A DNA stretch of 64,000 nucleotides from a virus: positions 1 through 64,000 of IMG/VR virus record IMGVR_UViG_3300027985_000661; one strand, 5' to 3'. The number at the start of each line of letters is the position of its first letter. Positions within the stretch are counted from its first letter, which is position 1. The translations under genes and the position numbers were made by a program. A model generated the notes under the pieces. It was not told where the DNA came from. It did not search any database and saw only the letters and a program-made list of their open reading frames with translations. This document shows positions 1 to 5,666 of the stretch, one piece after another.

Positions 1-569
1 GCTGTTTGTTGTCGATTTTCTTTTAAAGCAGCAGCATTAGCATTAGCGGCAGCATAAGCAGCATTAGCGGCAGCATAAGCAGCATTAGAGGCATCTGCGT
101 AAGTATTAGCAGCATTAGCGGCAGCATAAGCAGCATTAGCGGCAGCATAAGCAGCATTAGCGGCATCTGCGTAAGTATTAGCAGCAGTAGCGGCAGCATA
201 AGCAGCAGTAGCAGAAGTAGCAGCGGCATAAGAGGCATTGGCAGTAACATCGGCATAAGCAGCATAAGCAGCAGTAGCAGCAATATCTAACTCTTCTTTA
301 GTAGCCAATCCGTTACCAAAATCTATAGCTACTTGTATGGCCTTTTTAGATCGCTCATCTTTCATTAGATGTTCTACAGTCTTAGCACAATACGCCTTGG
401 TTAATGTAAGGGTTCTCAAATTCATGCTTATGCTCTCATCAAACCATAACATCCAATCGCCTCTGTTACAATTCTCCCATGCTGTTTTGATATCGGGTTG
501 AGTGTTAAACCATTTTAGTCCTGGCCTGCATGGTATATATTTTTCAAGTATTTCTATATCTTTGTTCAT
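1..569 (-). CDS. Imm5-like putative immunity protein, Ala-rich repeat tail (3' end cut by window)
   Basis: The frame is open from ATG at 569 leftward to the window edge (189 complete codons). The N-terminal ~100 residues include NRGDWMLWF, a Cys-containing helix (KAYCAKTVEHLMKD) and FGNGLATKEELDIAA. They are followed by at least 80 residues of AAYAAANAAYA-type repeats. This is the layout of the phage and bacterial family annotated as 'putative immunity protein' (Imm5-like), whose biochemical role is not established. Family knowledge supports the name; actual immunity function is only inferred. The repeat tail should form a long Ala-rich helix or coiled coil. The gene is last in the leftward cluster seen here. 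A Leu/Met-rich frame overlapping it on the same strand is a by-product of the repeats. Confidence 0.72.
   Translation of the reverse strand, partial: MNKDIEILEKYIPCRPGLKWFNTQPDIKTAWENCNRGDWMLWFDESISMNLRTLTLTKAYCAKTVEHLMKDERSKKAIQVAIDFGNGLATKEELDIAATAAYAAYADVTANASYAAATSATAAYAAATAANTYADAANAAYAAANAAYAAANAANTYADASNAAYAAANAAYAAANANAAALKENRQQT
33..290 (-). repeat. Tandem 21-nt repeat with 72-nt higher-order period inside the Ala-rich gene
   Basis: Units close to AGCATTAGCGGCAGCATAAG plus one base repeat head to tail. The variant GCATCTGCGTAAGTATTAGC recurs at 91 and 163, giving a higher-order period of 72 nt. All periods are multiples of three, so copy-number change keeps the reading frame. The repeat encodes the AAYAAAN segments of the Imm5-like protein. 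Confidence 0.85.
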
Positions 570-575
570 TTTGAT

Positions 576-878
576 TTATTTAAGATTATATATCTCTTTT
601 TCTTCAACAAATTTCCACATTTTTAAAGCAAATTCTTCTATTAATTCTTTAGAAGATTCTGCTGTAGTTATTTCAAAAATATTACAATACTGCCCTGAAA
701 TAAAACATTCCCATACTCCGTCGTGAAATATAACTGCTATGTCTGGTGTATAGATTAGAAATTTAGTTTTTTTTGTTCTATTACTTTTACCTAAACATAA
801 TACTAAATATGTAAGTATGTTTAAAATATGAACTTTTATACTAGCTCTTATTATCTCTATGTGATGAGGAGTTGCCAT
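576..878 (-). CDS. Hypothetical protein, 100 aa
   Basis: The frame begins at ATG 878 and overlaps the end of the upstream membrane-protein gene by 38 nt, a typical phage operon junction. The product is mixed alpha/beta, with a hydrophobic patch (residues ~15-30), a middle part rich in beta-branched residues (FLIYTPDIAVIFHDG) and an acidic C-terminal helix (SSKELIEEFALKMWKFVEEK). I do not recognise the family. It lies between the Imm5-like gene and the membrane micropeptide genes, in what is probably an accessory or host-interaction cluster. Confidence 0.6.
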   Translation of the reverse strand: MATPHHIEIIRASIKVHILNILTYLVLCLGKSNRTKKTKFLIYTPDIAVIFHDGVWECFISGQYCNIFEITTAESSKELIEEFALKMWKFVEEKEIYNLK

Positions 879-1125
879 TTTTTAGATTTATTTGATTTAA
901 AATGACTATGTATTTATCTATTCCCCATAGGAATATACTTCCGTAAAAATAAACACCGAAAGAGTAGCCTCCTATTAAAGAAAATAATTCCACGTTATTT
1001 AGTAAAGTATTTTTACAAACTAACAGTCCTGCTAACAAGCAGAATGAAATTATAGACAGCAGTAAACTTCCTGCAATTAAGGTCGCTAAACCTATAATAT
1101 TAATTATTTTTATGATTATTTTCAT
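841..1125 (-). CDS. Small membrane protein, 94 aa, two predicted TM segments
   Basis: Starts at ATG 1125. Two hydrophobic stretches are visible: residues ~5-36 (IIGLATLIAGSLLLSIISF and on) and ~47-65 (LFSLIGGYSFGVYFYGSIFL). A polar, basic C-terminus follows. It overlaps the neighbours on both sides (26 nt upstream, 38 nt downstream), which supports expression from one message. It is one of several tiny membrane proteins in this leftward cluster; such clusters in phages often act at the host envelope, but nothing here fixes a function. Confidence 0.62.
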   Translation of the reverse strand: MKIIIKIINIIGLATLIAGSLLLSIISFCLLAGLLVCKNTLLNNVELFSLIGGYSFGVYFYGSIFLWGIDKYIVILNQINLKNGNSSSHRDNKS

Positions 1126-1246
1126 AATTTATAGGTTTTTTGTCTGTTTTCTGATTTAAAGTTTTAAATATTTTTTTCCCTTCTTTATTATAATATGTTC
1201 GTATTATATAAAAAGGCGTGACATAAATATGAAATCTAGTACTCAT
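1100..1246 (-). CDS. Hypothetical basic protein, 48 aa
   Basis: An in-frame ATG exists at 1288 (62 aa), but I chose the ATG at 1246. It forms an exact ATGA overlap with the stop codon of the upstream 33-aa micropeptide gene, suggesting translational coupling. The product has a hydrophobic and aromatic first half (STRFHIYVTPFYIIRTYY) and a Lys/Asn-rich tail. No family recognised. Confidence 0.5.
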   Translation of the reverse strand: MSTRFHIYVTPFYIIRTYYNKEGKKIFKTLNQKTDKKPINYENNHKNN

Positions 1247-1344
1247 GTTGTTAGAATATAAATGGTTAAACATCCTATACCTATACAAAAAGTAAATACA
1301 GATATAATAAAGAATACTAACAGTGCTATTTCTTTTAATTTCAT
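1243..1344 (-). CDS. Membrane micropeptide, 33 aa
   Basis: ATG at 1344 encodes a lysine-containing N-terminus (MKLKEIALL) followed by one continuous transmembrane segment (VFFIISVFTFCIGIGCLTIY) and a short tail. Its TGA overlaps the ATG of the next gene (ATGA), which is the main reason to believe it. No function can be assigned. Confidence 0.5.
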   Translation of the reverse strand: MKLKEIALLVFFIISVFTFCIGIGCLTIYILTT

Positions 1345-1349
1345 TTTGA

Positions 1350-1511
1350 TTAATTTAAAAGAGTTGCTGTTAAAATGGCGTAACCTACTAATATTACAAT
1401 CATACATAGTAGCGTTGTCCAAAATCCGTTTTCTAGGTTGATTTTTTTCATTTTTATAGATTTATAGTAATCATATAATGTTACTGCTATTATAACTATT
1501 AAATATTTCAT
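1350..1511 (-). CDS. Membrane micropeptide, 53 aa, two TM segments
   Basis: From ATG 1511 the frame gives hydrophobic segments at residues ~2-13 (KYLIVIIAVTLY) and ~30-51 (WTTLLCMIVILVGYAILTAT), separated by a basic linker. A second in-frame ATG at 1451 would give a 33-aa single-TM form. The gene ends 6 nt before the start of the 33-aa micropeptide gene. Function unknown. Confidence 0.45.
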   Translation of the reverse strand: MKYLIVIIAVTLYDYYKSIKMKKINLENGFWTTLLCMIVILVGYAILTATLLN

Positions 1512-1526
1512 TATTTAGATTATTAA

Positions 1527-1624
1527 ATAAAAGTAAGGCATTGGAACGCCGTGCCCTATCCCAAGTTTACGACTTTTTCCTTTGAACAAGCTTTAAGGAT
1601 TATCTATAAATACCTTACTTTTAT
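1527..1624. ncRNA. Candidate structured RNA element: 12-bp closing stem enclosing two hairpins
   Basis: A perfect 12-bp inverted repeat (1527-1538 with 1613-1624) encloses two further helices. One is TTGGAA (1541-1546) with TCCCAA just after 1558. The other is TCCTT with AAGGA around 1577-1600. This three-helix junction lies between a 98-aa gene and a membrane micropeptide gene. The strand is unknown, but surrounding genes read leftward, so a leader or processing element of the minus-strand message is the simplest idea. It does not match a riboswitch or ribozyme consensus I could verify by eye. Confidence 0.45.
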
Positions 1625-1637
1625 ATTGTTATTATCT

Positions 1638-1934
1638 CTAATTTAATTCGTACATTAAGTCTAATAGTCTAGCAGGGAAATGTATAATCCCTTTAGGGTA
1701 GTTCGACGGAGCCCCTTTAAATACATTTGCTGTATCTAATAAGTGGCTTTTAAATGTTTTTTCTCCAGAAGTGATACCTACAAGTATCATTTCTCTTTCT
1801 TCGTGGTATCCTAATATAAGTCCGTGGTTTATTTTATCTTCAGTTTGATTTGTTTGCTTGTCCACTATTTTATATATAAACTTTACGACTTTATATTTGT
1901 ACCTCTCAAAAATTTCTTTAGTATTCGATGTCAT
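1638..1934 (-). CDS. Hypothetical protein, 98 aa, probable small beta-barrel
   Basis: ATG at 1934. The product has an N-terminal charged helix, then alternating strands (YKVVKFIYKIVDK, INHGLILGYHEEREMILVGI) and a C-terminal helix (FPARLLDLMYEL). The strand pattern recalls small SH3-like barrels, but I see no diagnostic motif. It follows the 54-aa ORF at 1961-2125 in the same direction, with a 26-nt gap. Confidence 0.58.
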   Translation of the reverse strand: MTSNTKEIFERYKYKVVKFIYKIVDKQTNQTEDKINHGLILGYHEEREMILVGITSGEKTFKSHLLDTANVFKGAPSNYPKGIIHFPARLLDLMYELN

Positions 1935-1960
1935 TGATGTGTTTTGTGTGTATTTGTTTT

Positions 1961-2125
1961 TTAAATGATTATAAATCCTTTTATTATCTCTTCTAATTTA
2001 TATTCAAAATTAGTAGATTCTACAAACATATAAAATAACTTTTCTTCCGCTTCTTTGCGACTGGTGGCTATTATTAATATTGGCTTTTGTATTATGTCAG
2101 TAGTAAATTTGTATAAATTTAACAT
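1961..2125 (-). CDS. Hypothetical protein, 54 aa
   Basis: ATG at 2125, stop at 1961-1963. The sequence reads strand, helix, strand: KPILIIATSRKEAEEKLFYM is typical of a short beta-alpha unit. It fills what would otherwise be a gap between neighbours on the same strand. No family recognised; evidence rests on position and a protein-like composition. Confidence 0.45.
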   Translation of the reverse strand: MLNLYKFTTDIIQKPILIIATSRKEAEEKLFYMFVESTNFEYKLEEIIKGFIII

Positions 2126-2500
2126 GGCTAATTGATTTAGTTAATAAATATAAATTAATGTTATTAGGTTATATTTTCTTATTATATAGTGGGTGTGTCT
2201 CCAGCATATAAGTAAGTATAGTATAACCTAATTCGCACAATTAGTTTACTATTATTAGGACATTGTCTTAAAATAAAGAGCCTTAATGCTTTGTACGAAG
2301 CGTGCTTTTTCATAAACTATACGATAATACTTTTCAGTATTAAAGGCTTGAATTTTATTTATTTCATTTCAAGCTGCCTCCTCATTTTACCCTTATCATG
2401 AATAGATAAAATGATTTACATTGTCACCTATAACCTTCGCGACGGTTAAGTACAGTGCTTTGTCAGAGGGCATTTTATACTCTTGCCCAGGAGTGTTATT
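2126..2500. other. Mostly non-coding stretch with several inverted repeats
   Basis: No convincing gene fills this 375-nt stretch. It holds an 11-bp perfect inverted repeat (2163-2173 with 2222-2232). A second stem pairs GCCTT near 2280 with AAGGC near 2347, and a TTGAA/TTTCAAG hairpin follows. Farther on are an AACC/GGTT hairpin around 2431-2449 and a GGGC/GCCC hairpin around 2468-2489. This density of helices suggests structured leader or trailer RNA, or sites acting as DNA. A weak 43-codon ORF is listed separately. Confidence 0.4.
2182..2313 (-). CDS. Possible small basic protein, 43 aa (weak)
   Basis: ATG 2313 opens a 43-codon frame giving a basic, hydrophobic product (MKKHASYKALRLFILRQ at its start). 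It overlaps the 11-bp inverted repeat at 2163-2232, so either the repeat or the ORF may be incidental. There is no translational coupling or family match. Listed because neighbouring space is otherwise gene-free. Confidence 0.25.
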   Translation of the reverse strand: MKKHASYKALRLFILRQCPNNSKLIVRIRLYYTYLYAGDTPTI

Positions 2501-2911
2501 TTATTTCTTTTTTATATCTTTTAATTGCTCAGTTATATTCATTAGCTCCTCTCTATCCCATGTTAATGGAATTATAATCTCTGTTTTCATATATACTTTA
2601 GCTACTCTTTGTAGACTTAAAGTAAATACGTGTATCATCTCTTCTGCATATGTTGTGTAGAAATGAGAAGAAAAGATATTATTTTTTAAGTAGTTAGAAA
2701 TTTCATTCGGACTATGCATTACATAACTTAATGATAATGTTTTGTCCGTGTTTGGAAAATAGAATGAATAAATGTTATTTGGATTTTTTACCAATTCTAC
2801 TCCTTTGAATTTCTCTTCTACTATTTTTGAATTAATCATGATATTGTTATTTACGTGAATATTTTGATATTTCTGGCACCCAGCTAGAATAGTCACAATA
2901 ATCATAATCAT
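2501..2911 (-). CDS. Putative lipoprotein, 136 aa
   Basis: ATG at 2911 begins MIMIIVTILAGCQ, a short hydrophobic leader ending in a lipobox-like LAGC with Cys at position 12. A stop lies two codons upstream, so no longer leader is possible in this frame. The n-region lacks Lys or Arg, which weakens the call. The mature part is a mixed fold with a C-terminal helix (WDREELMNITEQLKDIKKK). Phage lipoproteins can block superinfection by masking receptors, but that role is only inferred. The start overlaps the upstream 74-aa gene by 65 nt. Confidence 0.5.
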   Translation of the reverse strand: MIMIIVTILAGCQKYQNIHVNNNIMINSKIVEEKFKGVELVKNPNNIYSFYFPNTDKTLSLSYVMHSPNEISNYLKNNIFSSHFYTTYAEEMIHVFTLSLQRVAKVYMKTEIIIPLTWDREELMNITEQLKDIKKK

Positions 2912-3071
2912 TGATTATGTTTTTATTATGTGGTATTTCTGGTTCGTCTATAAGATGAATATGAATATGATGTTTCCATACTCTCCTTATTGTCCGCCAA
3001 TACGTTGAAGTTCTTTTTACTCCGTGTTTTGGCTTATCTTTGATAAATGGTTTTCTGTAACTTCTGCTCAA
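2847..3071 (-). CDS. Hypothetical basic protein, 74 aa
   Basis: ATG 3071. The first half is strongly basic (SRSYRKPFIKDKPKHGVKR), followed by a His-rich run (WKHHIHIHLIDEPEIPHNK) and an acidic/aromatic tail (DYDYCDYSSWVPE). It overlaps the lipoprotein candidate by 65 nt, more than most junctions here, so one of the two starts may be wrong. The His cluster could bind metal; no family recognised. Confidence 0.45.
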   Translation of the reverse strand: MSRSYRKPFIKDKPKHGVKRTSTYWRTIRRVWKHHIHIHLIDEPEIPHNKNIINDYDYCDYSSWVPEISKYSRK

Positions 3072-3155
3072 ATTGTTAATTTAATAAAGTTAATACAAAC
3101 GCTATATAAGTGTCAATAAAATGATAATTTTAGGTGTATTGATATTGAGTGATAT

Positions 3156-3189
3156 AGAGGGTTGGGTTATAAACAACCCCTTACCCTCT
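3156..3189. terminator. Terminator-like hairpin
   Basis: Nested complementary segments: AGAGGG (3156-3161) with CCCTCT (3184-3189), and inside it GGGTTG with CAACCC. The hairpin lies just past the last codons of the 40-aa membrane peptide gene on the minus strand, whose stop codon falls inside it. A pyrimidine-rich tract follows on the plus side. It probably separates the gene at 3399-3974 and the micropeptide from the leftward genes beyond. Confidence 0.5.
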
Positions 3190-3289
3190 CATTTTCTTTA
3201 GCTTTTAAATACCTATTATAATGTATTTTTAATCTAAGTATGTTAATACTTGTGATTATTAAGCCTGCAATAATTACTAATATTATCAT
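3167..3289 (-). CDS. Membrane micropeptide, 40 aa
   Basis: ATG at 3289 gives MIILVIIAGLIITSINILRL, a single membrane helix, followed by a basic cytoplasmic-type tail (KIHYNRYLKAKENERVRGC). The stop lies within the hairpin at 3156-3189. No larger frame on this strand competes. Function unknown; it resembles the other one-helix peptides of this cluster in design only. Confidence 0.4.
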   Translation of the reverse strand: MIILVIIAGLIITSINILRLKIHYNRYLKAKENERVRGCL

Positions 3290-3398
3290 GTCGTTGTGTT
3301 TTAAATTAATAGTTAAAGTAGAGGATGTATACCCATTGATCACAATCCCCTACTATATGTCTGTGCGTGGCCCGCACAAGACGAGCCACTTACAGTAT

Positions 3399-3974
3399 TT
3401 AATCTTCAATATCAGCGCTCGTACTCTCAGGTTTGATACCCAATCTTTCTAGTGCGAAAGCATATTGTTGAGCTACTGCTTCAGGTCTTTCTTCCAGAGT
3501 ACCTCTGTTGATGAAGAAACTAACCTCATTTCTTTCTACTCCATCTTTATCTGCATAAGATACTGGAGTTGGCATAACAATGAATTTACCCTCCATTTCC
3601 ATCTTAGTTACTGGAATAGGAATATAGTCACCATTGTTATCAGTTTTTTCTGCTACAAGAATACCTTTATTGTTCTCTGTAGCCCATTCAGGTTCGATAC
3701 ATTCATCAATTAACCATTGGAAATCATCAGCATCATGTAGATCAGATAATGTGTGAATCTTTCTACCTGCTGCTTTCTGGCCTCCTCTACGCACACCACC
3801 TACTGTATGTGTACCATTAGTTAATTCAATTACTACATACCTCATGTCTTTACCTGCATGTTTAGATAATGATTTTTTATCGTATGTATATTCTCTGATT
3901 ACATTTCCTGTTTTAGCTTCAGGGATAATCTTAATTCCGTAGACTTTGTAGTCTCCAATTACTGCATTTGCCAT
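3399..3974 (-). CDS. Abundant unknown protein, 191 aa
   Basis: ATG 3974 is the first leftward gene of the divergent region. The product begins MANAVIGDYKVYGIKIIPEA and contains a Gly/Arg patch (GGVRRGGQKAAGRK) and an acidic C-terminus. Codon choice stands out: many C-ending codons (TAC, GAC, ATC, TTC, CAC), like the major capsid gene and unlike neighbouring small genes, which predicts high expression. With its own control region and a hairpin behind it, it looks like an independent, strongly transcribed unit. A nucleic-acid-binding or virion role is possible, but I recognise no family. Confidence 0.72.
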   Translation of the reverse strand: MANAVIGDYKVYGIKIIPEAKTGNVIREYTYDKKSLSKHAGKDMRYVVIELTNGTHTVGGVRRGGQKAAGRKIHTLSDLHDADDFQWLIDECIEPEWATENNKGILVAEKTDNNGDYIPIPVTKMEMEGKFIVMPTPVSYADKDGVERNEVSFFINRGTLEERPEAVAQQYAFALERLGIKPESTSADIED

Positions 3975-4303
3975 AGCGTTTTATCTTTATATTATTAATA
4001 CTCAACTGAATTTGATACGGGGGTCTTCCATCCCCATTCCGCATAGGGGGCACTTGAATTATGGTGGCTTAGACATTCTGATATATATATATATATATAT
4101 ATAAAATTTGGCGGGGGTACTTTTATTATATTGGGTTAGGCACTCTAATATACATATATAAAAAAATTATAAAAAAAATTTTACAACACTGGTTACTCTA
4201 CCCCATGATTGGGGTCTCGGGGGTTGAGGAGCGAACGCAGTGAGAGGTAACTATATTAATACATATTCGTATAAAATAGTTAGTTAACTAAATTATAATT
4301 ATA
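3975..4303. promoter_or_regulatory. Divergent control region with duplicated AT-rich element
   Basis: This gene-free region lies between the leftward 191-aa gene and the rightward ferritin gene, so it must carry promoters for both directions. A ~23-nt element beginning TTAG occurs at 4069-4091 and again at 4136-4158 with four differences; each copy runs into alternating AT, and the first includes a (TA)n tract near 4079-4102. Hairpins are visible at 4017-4053 (GGGG with CCCC) and 4200-4214 (ACCCC with GGGGT). I could not fix -33/-7 elements of the Bacteroidota type with confidence. Confidence 0.5.
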
Positions 4304-4849
4304 ATGGAAAAACAGATTAAGTATAGAGTACCCTCTTCTATAACTAAAACTACAGGTAGTAAAGAGAGGCTATCTAAAGATATTAAGGATAAATTAAATA
4401 CTCAAATAGAGAATGAGCTATACGCAGCTCACTTATATAGATCAGCTTATATATGGGCGAAATTTAATGGGCTAACAGGGACAGCTAAATTTTTAGAGAA
4501 TGCCCCGGCAGAGGAAACAGGCCATGCTAATAAAGTATATAGTTATCTAATGGATAAAAATTGTATGCCTATTACTCCTGCTGTAAAAGCTCCTATTAAT
4601 GAATTTAAAGGTATAAAAGACATTATAGAAAAAGGGTATGAACATGAAATATTTGTAACAACCTCCTATAATGAATTAGCAGATTTGGCTTTAAAAAATA
4701 AAGACTATAGTACACTTGAGTTCGCACAATCTGTGTTAAAAGAACAAGTAGAGGAAGAGGCTAAATTTCTAGATATACTAGATAGGATAGAATTCTTAGA
4801 AAAAGAGGGAGTAGGACTATTAGAAATAGATCACGAATTGGGAGATTAA
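4304..4849 (+). CDS. FtnA-type ferritin (non-haem iron storage), 181 aa
   Basis: A four-helix ferritin. Ferritins oxidise Fe(II) at a dinuclear centre and store it as mineral in a 24-subunit shell. Every ferroxidase residue of E. coli FtnA is present at identical spacing (offset +21): E17 is E38, E50 and H53 are E71 and H74, E94 is E115, Q127 is Q148. The third-iron-site residues E49, E126, E129 and E130 correspond to E70, E147, E150 and E151. The ~21-residue N-terminal extension is basic and polar. It is the first rightward gene of the divergent region and is followed by a structured RNA. No inactivating change is visible, so an active enzyme is expected; it may buffer host iron or oxidative stress during infection (inference). 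Confidence 0.93.
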   Translation: MEKQIKYRVPSSITKTTGSKERLSKDIKDKLNTQIENELYAAHLYRSAYIWAKFNGLTGTAKFLENAPAEETGHANKVYSYLMDKNCMPITPAVKAPINEFKGIKDIIEKGYEHEIFVTTSYNELADLALKNKDYSTLEFAQSVLKEQVEEEAKFLDILDRIEFLEKEGVGLLEIDHELGD

Positions 4850-4856
4850 TTTCTCC

Positions 4857-4869
4857 CTTTTGTAACCTT
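4857..4869 (+). promoter_or_regulatory. Shared motif TTTTGTAACCTTT, promoter candidate
   Basis: The 12-mer TTTTGTAACCTT occurs here just upstream of the structured RNA and again at 7610-7621 just upstream of the GroES-like gene. Both copies sit in gene-free sequence ahead of a new rightward unit. TTTG resembles the -33 box of Bacteroidota promoters, but a matching -7 box was not clear. Confidence 0.35.
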
Positions 4870-4880
4870 TATTTTTACTG

Positions 4881-5228
4881 TTCGTAAACACATAATTAGA
4901 AACTGAAGCATAAGATACTTCAGCGACTAGCGTTTAAAGTTCTCTTATAGTAGGGACACGATAAACTTCACTAACCTAATAAAAGATGGAAGAGTGTTGG
5001 ATCAGGCAAATTATCTACTGCATAAGTTCTGCTCTTACCGCCTTAACCGAGTAAGACAATACTGAAGGAGCAGGAGGTCGAGCATTTAGCTCCCTCGTAG
5101 GGAATTCACAAACCATGGGGGGACAAGGGTTTTCTTTTTTAGTACGTTCTAGTAATACTCCTGTTGTACTAGGACTACACTAACACCTTAACTTCCTTGG
5201 TTGTTAGTATTAATGCATGTTATGCGAA
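4881..5228 (+). ncRNA. Structured non-coding RNA of ~350 nt, unknown class
   Basis: No ORF of useful length lies in 4850-5316 on either strand. The ends pair: TTCGTAAACA (4881-4890) with TGTTATGCGAA (5218-5228, one bulge). Inside are CTGAAG/CTTCAG (4903-4908, 4918-4923) and TGCTC/GAGCA (5030-5034, 5068-5072) continuing into TTAC/GTAA. Then come GAGC/GCTC (5080-5083, 5089-5092), TCCCT/AGGGA (5091-5095, 5099-5103), a 9-bp stem (5146-5154 with 5167-5175, one G-U) and another 9-bp stem with a bulge (5179-5187 with 5199-5208). A promoter-like motif precedes it and an intrinsic terminator follows. I tested by eye for tRNA, tmRNA, RNase P and group I/II core motifs and found none. Confidence 0.6.
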
Positions 5229-5253
5229 TTAAAATAATATTAAAAAAAATAAT

Positions 5254-5280
5254 GGAATAAATTGAAACTTATTCCTTTTT
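5254..5280 (+). terminator. Intrinsic terminator after the structured RNA
   Basis: GGAATAA (5254-5260) pairs perfectly with TTATTCC (5269-5275) across an 8-nt loop and is followed by TTTTTATTT. It ends the transcript containing the structured RNA before the next gene at 5317. Confidence 0.72.
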
Positions 5281-5316
5281 ATTTCGTTATATAGTTATAA
5301 TTAAAATATAACTCTT

Positions 5317-5493
5317 ATGGAACATATATCTGAATGCCGGAGATGCAAAGAAATATTTATGGTAGAAGAAAGGGAAGATATTTGCCCAGACTGTTTAGAT
5401 AAAGATATTGCCTTTGCTTTATTTTGTAGGTCCAATAAATCTTTAGAGGGCAAAGACGTTAAGTATGATAGTCTTAAAGGATTAAAGAAATGA
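5317..5493 (+). CDS. Zn-ribbon miniprotein, 58 aa
   Basis: ATG 5317. Two Cys pairs, CRRC (residues 7-10) and CPDC (23-26), form a classic zinc knuckle pair, followed by a helical tail. First of a run of small genes joined by 1-35-nt overlaps; its stop overlaps the next ATG (ATGA at 5490-5493). Such miniproteins in phages often act as transcription or host-takeover factors, but no target can be named. Confidence 0.62.
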   Translation: MEHISECRRCKEIFMVEEREDICPDCLDKDIAFALFCRSNKSLEGKDVKYDSLKGLKK

Positions 5494-5666
5494 GAAATAA
5501 AGATAAAAAATGTATAAATTATTACGACTGTGATTCGTATAGTACAGACATTAAAAATGCAATACAAGAGTACCTAAAAAGTACGACAGAATGCAATACT
5601 TTAAAAATAGCACATAATTTATATAACGATACTGAAATTGTATATAATGTACGAACCGAAGAGTGA
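5490..5666 (+). CDS. Hypothetical protein, 58 aa
   Basis: ATG overlaps the preceding stop (ATGA). The product is acidic and polar, with three Cys (C8, C14, C38) but no paired zinc motif. Central helix around DIKNAIQEYLKSTTE. It overlaps the next gene by 20 nt. No family recognised. Confidence 0.52.
   Translation: MRNKDKKCINYYDCDSYSTDIKNAIQEYLKSTTECNTLKIAHNLYNDTEIVYNVRTEE

Noticed and set aside
23-283. 86-aa Leu/Met-rich frame on the minus strand
   Set aside because: It is a shifted reading of the Ala-rich repeat; the open frame that continues from a normal N-terminal domain (start at 569) is the real one.
33-290. CRISPR-like array from the regular repeats
   Set aside because: The repeats are contiguous without unique spacers and lie in a coding frame.
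502-726. 74-aa plus-strand frame
   Set aside because: It overlaps two minus-strand genes and has no protein-family features.
3240-3452. 70-aa plus-strand frame
   Set aside because: It overlaps the end of the 191-aa gene on the other strand, has no partner or family signal, and the minus-strand 40-aa membrane peptide is the better reading.
4079-4102. Alternating AT tract as replication origin
   Set aside because: There is no accompanying iteron set or replication gene in the window; AT tracts are common in this genome type.
4881-5228. tRNA, tmRNA, RNase P or group I intron in the structured region
   Set aside because: No T-arm/anticodon pattern, no tmRNA or RNase P core motif, and no P7-type R/S pair was found; left as unknown class.
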